DNA from: Chrysoporthe austroafricana
Lineage: Eukaryota; Ascomycota; Sordariomycetes; Diaporthales; Cryphonectriaceae
NCBI GenBank assembly: GCA_001051155.2
Contig: JYIP02000008.1
Coordinates: 1,922,001-1,986,000, forward strand
DNA: 64,000 nucleotides
Reading direction: 5' to 3'
The position numbers were made by a program, and so were the translations under genes. This document shows positions 57,399 to 64,000 of this stretch, one piece after another (positions within the stretch are counted from its first letter, which is position 1; each line of letters begins with the position of its first letter). Below the pieces are notes generated by a model. The model was not told the origin of the DNA, did not search any database, and saw only the letters and a program-made list of their open reading frames with translations.

Positions 57399-58773
57399 CT
57401 AAGCCTCACCCCGACCTTCATCACTTGGATGTCTGTCATGCGACATCATCTCAATAGTCACCGTCTTATTGATCCCCGACACGGCTTGTCCTTCCACCGC
57501 ATCACTACCTCGCCCCACCATACTCTCCGAATCCGCGAGTCTCTTGAAGGAAGAGGCGTTTTGATCTGCATCGTAAGGCTGGGAGCCGGTGTTGGCGGAT
57601 CTGTTGTGACGCGAGCCTCTGGAGCCCCCCGACCCCGAGCCCCTGCTTCTGTTGATCGAGGGCAGCGAGATGGCGCTCCGCACACTGGCAACGACAGAGT
57701 GCAGAGACCGGCCGCGGAAAATGTGTTGGGTTGTGGGCAGACATGCAGCGATGAGGGACAGGCCAGCTTCGATCATGGACCAGTATACGACAGTGGAAAC
57801 GGACATGTTCTCGTCAAGTGTCGGATCGTTGGCACGTTTGATCTGCGAGATGTAGATGGCGATGCGGGCGGCGGCTGCGCCAGTGGCTACGGTACCTAAC
57901 AGAAGGATGCCAGTCACTGCAAGCTTTCGTAGGGGAGAAAGGTGTAGAGACCAAATCTGCGAAACGAAACGTCAATATTGCGGCTCCAGTGCAGAAGGCT
58001 AACTTCGGATGTCGGGTTCCTTTTGTTGTACTTACCCGAGGCATCGGCAGAAACAAAATGACGACATCAGATACCAGATCGGTGATTAGCAGTGACTCGA
58101 TAATGTGCTGGACTGGAAAGCCGCCGTGACAGTATTCGAACAGGGCAGCATATGAGGTCCAGTGAGCGGACCAATGGGTACCGCACTCGAACGCAACGAC
58201 GAAGAGATAGACTATGGTCCATGCGACAATAATAGCTGACAGGATGTGCGTGGTGAGGTTCATCCAGTCGGCCTTGTGCACGATGAAGACACGGCGGTAA
58301 AAGTAGATGACGCTAAGCTTGATGAAGCCGTATGCTGCTATCATGAGCAGCTGGGTGATGAACTGTACCTTTTGCACCAGGGTAGTCTTGGGGTTTGTCC
58401 ATGTCAGATGGTCTCTGGGTCACTATTCGGTGGAGAAGGCGTTGCATATCCGACAGCTGCTTCCTTGACGCCTACAGAGAAAGGTACGGAGATCAGTATG
58501 AGGATAGACCATCAGTAGCTTGTTCCCAAGCAGCATATCCCTACCAACGATGATGGTGATGCCCATTCCAGTGACAAAGACTAGGGCCGGGAGGATGAGG
58601 AAGTCATCGATACCGAACGACTTGCGCCTGTCGGGCCCCGCTTTCTGTATCATCCGCGTGTAGAAACGGAGCGCCACGATCAGTATGCTCACTGTAGGTA
58701 GTCCTGCGCCCGCCGCCAGGATCTGGCCTGGTGTAGCATAAGCAAACCAACTGGCTCCCGAATAAGCGCCCAT
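57399..58773 (-). CDS. Rhodopsin-domain (fungal 7-TM) membrane protein, exon 2-3 junction unresolved
   Basis: A fungal integral membrane protein of the 'rhodopsin domain' family (not a retinal opsin), common near metabolite clusters and of unknown role. The start is the ATG at 58773 (MGAYSGASWFAYATPGQI). Exon 1 58545-58773 has LRFYTRMIQKAGPDRRKSFGIDDFLIL. The middle exon has GFIKLSVIYFYRRVF, AWTIVYLFVVAFECGTHW and LFEYCHGGFPVQHIIESLLITDLVSDVVILFLPMP. The last exon starts at 57956 after an intron at 57957-58035 and ends with a Ser/Gly/Arg-rich cytosolic tail. Between 58471 and 58400, the frame carrying GVKEAAVGYATPSPP ends in a stop and the next conserved part is in another frame. This may be a frameshift or a different 3' splice site (CCCAGAG). 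Function in the cluster uncertain. Confidence 0.7.
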
Positions 58774-59726
58774 AGTTATTGTTTGTAACAAAGAAGGGTG
58801 AAGTGGGTTGTGCAAAAACAGCAAAATCACTTATAAACAGAGAGGGCTAGAAGATGGCTAGAAGACAGATATAGAGGAAGCAAAACTGAAGGGCAAGGCA
58901 GCCAGCTCGTCGAAGGTGTCGGGAAAGGGTGCCGCTTGGAAAGGGTCTAGTCCTCAAGGCGCTATTGCTGATGCGTAAGACAGATGAGGGGCTGGAAAGT
59001 GTGACCACACAACAAGAGGGAGGTCAAGGATTTATCAGGTGTGAGTTGGTTTGCATAAAAGGGAAATGCTTTCCTACGTGGCGCGCCACAGACATAATAA
59101 TGGGCTGACTCTGGGGTGTATCCTCTACATGGAAGGACCACCAACCTGCAACATATTCTTTAGCCGGTGTCCCAGGGCCCCATGCTGGGCGGATTGGAGG
59201 CTGACAGCTATGTAGAGATGTGTGAACGAATTGCAGTAGGGCATTGCGACCTAGGGGCCAAACCCAGCCACGATGCCAACAGAAAAAGCGGCACCCACAA
59301 ACTCCAGTGCTGCGTTTCTTCACAATAACGCAACGAAAAATTCTAAAAAGAAATTACAACATGCTCTTTCATTGTCGCAGAACATTCCTATATTATTAAT
59401 ATAATATTCTAGACTTGTGTGGCTGCTATATTTCGAGGTGAATTACCACGCGTTAATACTACCTAGCAAGGATCCGCATTTACTGAGTGCCGCTTATTTT
59501 GTTGGCATCGTGCCAGCGTCCGACTGAAACATCTAAGTACGAACCCTTCCAAAAGAGTATGGCTCAAAAAAAGAAACAGAGCGAGGATGGTTGGGGTCGA
59601 ATGAATACCCAACTCCGTGAAGGCCAGCAAATACAATCAAGATATTAACCGAAGAAGTTGGAGGTGTATAAGTTCTTGCGTGGACGTTTTAAGAATCGGT
59701 GTGCAATCCAGCCTCCATTCAATATT
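58774..59726. other. Intergenic region, no gene recognised
   Basis: About 950 bp upstream of the rhodopsin-domain gene. Short antisense frames only. No repeats or RNA genes noticed. Confidence 0.45.
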
Positions 59727-60065
59727 ATGCAGCTGGATACACTCACGGTTACGTACCACCATTTCATCTTTCAATACATTGATCCCCCATCTCACAATGA
59801 CCATAAGCGTAGCTATGTATCTTTAAGTATCTCTGACGGCTGCATCCAAATAGAATACGCTTCTCAAGTCTCTTGGCCTCTGGTTTGTGTCATGCCGGCT
59901 GCTATCATTTCGGCCTCATTAGATTTTCCCTTTTGGAAGAATGAAGAAGCAAGGGCCTTCGGGGCAATGCACAGCCTCGACTATCAAGAGTTCCGGCATT
60001 CGATTGAACTTGTACCTGTCCGATATTTAGTATTCGCAGAGAAAGTCTTTCAGAGTCAAACATAG
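59727..60065 (+). CDS. Hypothetical protein (112 aa), doubtful
   Basis: An ATG-initiated frame encoding a protein without recognised domains (starts MQLDTLTVTYHHF, ends VFQSQT). It is convergent with the regulator gene, whose stop is at 60201. Host-like composition, but no family match, so it may be chance. Confidence 0.25.
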   Translation: MQLDTLTVTYHHFIFQYIDPPSHNDHKRSYVSLSISDGCIQIEYASQVSWPLVCVMPAAIISASLDFPFWKNEEARAFGAMHSLDYQEFRHSIELVPVRYLVFAEKVFQSQT

Positions 60066-60200
60066 GGCCGGCTAGAGACATAGTTGAAACGCGGCTGACA
60101 GCAACACTTGACTTGATTCAACTATTGAAATATCCCACAAGACAAAGGTTGAAAGCGAAAAATATCGTCTGCGAATGCAGTGTCCGGGATTGAAAATTCC

Positions 60201-61523
60201 TCATCCCTTATCTGTTAACGAACTAGCGATGGTCTGAAATCTCATTTCTAGATCGTGGTAACATTCTTGTCGCATCTTGCTTGCTGCCGAGTCAAGGCCC
60301 ACCGTGGCCATGATTCTCATACGTGCGACGACCTCGGAGGCTTGCCGTATGAGCCTCATAAGGCTGCGCTGGCGCAAGTCGGACTGTTCCTCGGCGTCAA
60401 TACCGTAGGGCCCCAGCCCAAGACCTGACGATATGCCAATCAGACTCCTCTGCCGCTGCTGGTCTTCCTCAGCTGCGACTGTGGCCTGGCAGCGTTCGAG
60501 AAGTTCATGAACCTGGTGCATGACGGTGGTGAGGAGCATCAAGCACCTGGGGTTCTGAGAGCTCTGTTGCGAGACGATGAGGTGGTCAACCCTCTCGAGC
60601 GCCCTGCGCACGATGCCCAGGATGATCTTGGAGGCCCTGAGTTCTGCGATGATGTAGTTCTCCAGATCGGTAATCACCTGGCAGCAGTCTAGGCAACATT
60701 GGCTGTCAATATCGCTTCGAGGATGTAAGCCCAGAGACGTGGCAGGCTGCGCGGGAAGCGAAGGCTGCTCGAGGTGAGGAGAAGTTGCCGTTGGTGACAT
60801 CGTATTCAGGAGTTCATCAAAGTTTGGATCGATCTCAGAGAGCTCATAGTCTTCTCTACCACCAGAAAGCGCGGTGGTAGCGGCCGAGTCTGGTAGCACC
60901 GATCCGATGTTGTAGCCTATGCTGTGGCTAGTGGCGACTTGGATCGTGGAAGAACCACTTGACTGCTCTGCTCTAATATTTTCAGGGGCGTCATTCTGCC
61001 AGTCAGATACCCACGTTAGATTATCATCGTACTGTTCAGGTTCTTGATAGCCGGAGTCGGTTGATCCACTGGCGAAGCCAACTGAAACAGGCACAGCAGA
61101 GGTCGAAGCCGATGGGCTAGATATAGAGAAGCTCTGAGGTCGCCGTCGCGGCTCGCCATGATCAGAATCTTGTAGCCTTTTCTTCGCCCTAGGGCCCTGT
61201 ACCTTCCCAACCCTCGATTCCACGTAGACACATTGTGTGCCTGAGCTTTGGCAGCGCCTGCATCCGGCTCGTTCGCCCGAACATTTGACCTGGATTCTCA
61301 GCCTGTTAGCAAACTCACGCGGGATACGGCCATGTTGGACTTCCGGACGGGAGAAACTGACCTTGGCAGCGTGGCATTGATTGCAAGCACTACGGAGCCG
61401 GACCTGCTGAGTCGAATTTTTGGCCGTGCTATATGTTAAAAAGGCCCCAAATCTTAGCAAACATATTGCATCAAAAGTCTAATGTGGTGGCTCGTACCTT
61501 GCGTGGTGTATAGTAGAAAGCAT
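60201..61523 (-). CDS. Zn2Cys6 transcription factor, AflR-like (393 aa)
   Basis: The probable pathway regulator. Three exons: 61498-61523, 61362-61428, 60201-61289. The first two introns (61429-61497, GTACGA...ATAG; 61290-61361, GTCAGT...CCAG) give a frame with an ATG at 61523 and 394 codons. Without the short first exon no ATG is available. The binuclear zinc cluster has the perfect spacing CX2CX6CX6CX2CX6C (CNQCHAAKVKCSGERAGCRRCQSSGTQC) followed by the basic GPRAKKR linker. The C-terminal AflR-type region contains CCLDCCQVITDLENYI and a helical part to the end. AflR proteins bind TCGN5CGA, compatible with the TCGGN3CCGA sites in this window. Located at the edge of the cluster. Nuclear. Confidence 0.85.
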
Positions 61524-62131
61524 AGCGAGGATGTTTTATCTAAGCTTGTGAATGAAGATGTAAGGTCCTTGAGTTTCTTCCAAGTTGACATGGACTGACG
61601 TTGGCGGAAATTTCTTGTACACATTCGAATTGGCGATCAGAGGTTTCCTGAGTTCTCATTGATATGAGGGACAGGTCACGTTGACACCTAAGTCTACAGC
61701 AGAGTTACTAGTAAATTATTTTGGTCACCCTCTGGACGTAGCCAAGTTGCCAAACATCCCATGGCAGTGAATGACTTAAGGAACTCTTCAATACGTCTAT
61801 TCGTACCCCGCTGTCGATCTTGCGACCAGCCATGCTTACATCCCAACCAAAGGTATCTACGATGACCATGTTGTGATCACCTGCGCAAAATACTTCATGT
61901 ACATACATGGTCTACAAGCACATCTCTCGCCGTCACTTGAAACTCTGACTGCAGGAAATCAGCCTTATTTGCTGTTGTGTTCCCGGTGGCCCAAGGGACT
62001 TGCATAGTTGGGGATAGCCTGGGAAAAATCTTGGCTTCTTGGTTCCGGTGGTTACAATTGTTGGTTAGTTGGTTACATTGTAGAAAGACTGCGCCTGCTG
62101 AAATTGGTCCTCCATATATTTGTTTGGGGGA
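61524..62131. other. Upstream region of the regulator, no gene recognised
   Basis: About 600 bp with only short frames. Presumably the promoter of the regulator gene. No exact TCGGN3CCGA was noticed. Confidence 0.4.
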
Positions 62132-62820
62132 TTATGTTGCAATTGCTACACTGCAGAAATCTCACTCTTTCAGAGTCCAAGACTTGTACCCAGCTAACGT
62201 GCTGATCAGGGAACTTTTACCCAATGTTATATTTACTGCAGAGTAATATAATGGTTACATTGCAGAAAACCAATGTTTGATGGGTCTGCAGCTTCGGACT
62301 TTTGTTTGGGGGCCAAAAGAATTATGTTGCAATTTGTTACAAGGGCACTGTTTTCAGGGGCTTGGAAGGGGTCTTCATTTAACGATAACTGTTAAGGTGG
62401 TCTAAGGAGTGCTTGAGGAACCAGGTTCTTTCTTGGTCCGTCGGGCTTTCCTCCGCCGTACTTCTAGACCTCTGCTCTCGACGTCTGCCTCAGGCATCCA
62501 TTGCCCAGCCTCCTTCCTTTATGCAGTTGGGTACCTTTTTCCTGTCGTTGGGTGGGTCTGTGATGCCCAACGGCGCATAGCTCGCATGGGCTAAGAAGTA
62601 TTGCCAATCAGGGCACCTTTAGGTGTCCGTGTAACACAATTGCTACGCGGCCGAAACCTCGCTCTTTCAGAGTCCAAGCCTTGTACCTAGCTAACATGCT
62701 GATCAGGGAACGTTTACCCAATGTTATATTTACTGCAGAGTAATAAAATGGTTGATGGGTCTGCAGCTTCGGATTTTTATTTGGGCCAAAAGAATTATAC
62801 TGCAAGTGCTACGCTGCAAA
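62132..62820. repeat. Diverged direct repeat pair (about 190 bp each)
   Basis: Copy 1 (about 62135-62335) and copy 2 (about 62632-62812) share, in the same order, CTCTTTCAGAGTCCAAG, GCTGATCAGGGAAC, TTTACCCAATGTTATATT, ACTGCAGAGTAAT, GATGGGTCTGCAGCTTCGGA and CCAAAAGAATTAT. Copy 1 has an extra GGTTACATTGCAGAAAACC insertion. Spacing is about 495 bp. No coding potential. It may be remains of a non-autonomous element or a local duplication. Confidence 0.75.
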
Positions 62821-62931
62821 TTTTTCGCGGTTGCAGACAATATTTACCCTGAATCCATCCATTGAACCAGCACTCGAGCCCCACCGCATGCTCTATTAGG
62901 AAGCGAGGGGATAGAGGGCGGTCTTACTAGG

Positions 62932-63366
62932 CTAACTGCTGAAAGAAAAGAAGGAAATGAAAGATGGCGCAAGGTTCTGTAATATACTAGGCCTCTCGAT
63001 ACTAATATTACCTTCAGCTGCTAAGTCAAATTGAGTGCCTTGTAGCGCATGACTGATGATGTTGCCCTTTGGTAGGAGGCAATTGCGCGCTACCTGCTCT
63101 TTGCACTTAATGGCTTGGCGGCGAGCGGCATAAAGGAAAAGCAGAGACCATGCCTGGATATCAATGCTGGTCACTCTATCAGTCAAAGCCACAACAGTCT
63201 CAAGTTTGCCCGCTCTTTCGAGGGATTTGTCGGCTGTTGGGGCCTGGATTGGGAGAACTTCTGATGCGAAAGTTTGGAGTTCTAGCGAGCCTAAGATAGG
63301 ATCCGGGGGCATAGATGTGGGCCTGCGGATATGGCAGTGGGATGCGCTGTCTTGTGTAGCGTGCAT
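62932..63366 (-). CDS. Hypothetical protein (144 aa), doubtful
   Basis: An ATG-initiated frame. The middle part (LERAGKLETVVALTDRVTS followed by a Lys/Arg-rich helix) resembles C-terminal pieces of fungal transcription factors only vaguely. No zinc cluster or other domain. It could be a fragment or chance. Confidence 0.3.
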   Translation of the reverse strand: MHATQDSASHCHIRRPTSMPPDPILGSLELQTFASEVLPIQAPTADKSLERAGKLETVVALTDRVTSIDIQAWSLLFLYAARRQAIKCKEQVARNCLLPKGNIISHALQGTQFDLAAEGNISIERPSILQNLAPSFISFFSFSS

Positions 63367-63995
63367 AGTGTAGATGGGATTTGGGTTGGGGATTTTGTTC
63401 AACGGCCTGTAGTTGCCGAGGTTTGCCTATACTCGCTGCGTATGCTGTATTGACAGTGGTTTTAGCGCGAAGCCGTGAATAGAAGGCTCGAAAACCACTC
63501 CAATATAACAACACCGGAACATATCGATTGGGAGGACGGAAACATCGACCAATACAAAGCACAACTCAGTATGGTTGTCTCCAGAGAGTCTGTGCATAAA
63601 TTGGTGTATCACGAAAAGATGCGGATGGATATATAATAGTTGTTGGTGAACAATCAAATCAGCCAAGGTGAGCCAGAACGATCCAGTCATAGCAATACAA
63701 CCCAAGATCGACTACGTATGCATAAATCGGGCGCCAATATATGTTGCAGTATATGTTGCAAAAATACCCGGGACCATTTCCTTTTTGCGCCCGCGCCCCC
63801 CATTCTCCCGCCTTCTCCCAGCGAAGCCTTTCGTCTTCTTCACTCTCCCCCGCCCTTTCCTTCTCCTTTTCTTCTTCGTTTTTTTTTTTTCTCTTCTTGC
63901 TCCCGACAGCTCCCGTTTTCTGCTGCTGAGGATCGGGAAACGAGAAACACAGAGAACGCGCTGATTGATCAGCAGCATCCTCATTGGCAAGAACA
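63367..63995. promoter_or_regulatory. Pyrimidine-rich region before a possible gene start at the window edge
   Basis: 63780-63905 on the plus strand is a long CT-rich tract, as is common in fungal core promoters. The window ends with AACAATGAA, where an ATG at 63996 could start the next gene. Nothing more can be said. Confidence 0.35.
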
Positions 63996-64000
63996 ATGAA

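Overview
This window looks like a filamentous ascomycete (Pezizomycotina) chromosome segment. The genes have short (about 50-100 bp) GT-AG introns. The transposable elements are saturated with C-to-T type changes, so that CAG/CAA codons have become TAG/TAA, as expected from repeat-induced point mutation (RIP). The gene content is that of a fungal secondary-metabolite cluster. The species cannot be named from the sequence alone.

Layout. (1) 1-21,000 is an AT-rich, RIP-degraded block without host genes. It starts with the end of a Fot1/pogo-type DNA transposon and continues as a nest of Ty3/Gypsy chromoviruses. Element A (+, 1117-8659) has two 468-bp LTRs and a target-site duplication, and sits inside the 3' LTR of element B (-). 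Rearranged pieces C (+) and D (-) follow. A small ORF antisense to the Gypsy 3' end is recognisable in three copies. (2) 21,500-61,550 is a gene cluster resembling an epipolythiodioxopiperazine (ETP, gliotoxin/sirodesmin-type) pathway. Genes in order: MFS transporter, damaged P450, ACC-synthase-like C-S lyase/aminotransferase (GliI-like), O-methyltransferase (GliM-like), relic of a gamma-glutamylcyclotransferase, NRPS (GliP-like but starting at its first carrier domain), a RIP-mutated Fot1-like transposon, P450, MBOAT/wax-synthase-like acyltransferase, two methyltransferases, DHA2-type MFS transporter, third methyltransferase (apparent frameshift), two divergent GliT-like thioredoxin-reductase-fold genes, CmcJ/NvfI-like oxygenase, GliK-like gamma-glutamylcyclotransferase, rhodopsin-domain membrane protein and an AflR-like Zn2Cys6 regulator. 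(3) 61,550-64,000 has no convincing gene, but holds a diverged direct repeat and a pyrimidine-rich stretch before a possible gene start at the window edge.

How the genes may work together (inference): the NRPS makes a diketopiperazine, glutathione-derived sulfur is processed by GliK- and GliI-like enzymes, GliT-like enzymes handle the dithiol/disulfide, the P450s, oxygenase, methyltransferases and acyltransferase decorate the scaffold, and the MFS pumps export it. Four intergenic TCGGN3CCGA sites, the motif associated with ETP-cluster regulators and also an AflR-type TCGN5CGA site, support one regulon.

Most notable points: the two reductase paralogues share one promoter, but one has lost the second cysteine of CxxC (CLFT instead of CLFC) and gained an N-terminal hydrophobic segment. 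No glutathione S-transferase (GliG) or dipeptidase (GliJ) is visible. Several genes look damaged, so this may be a partly decaying or re-purposed ETP cluster.
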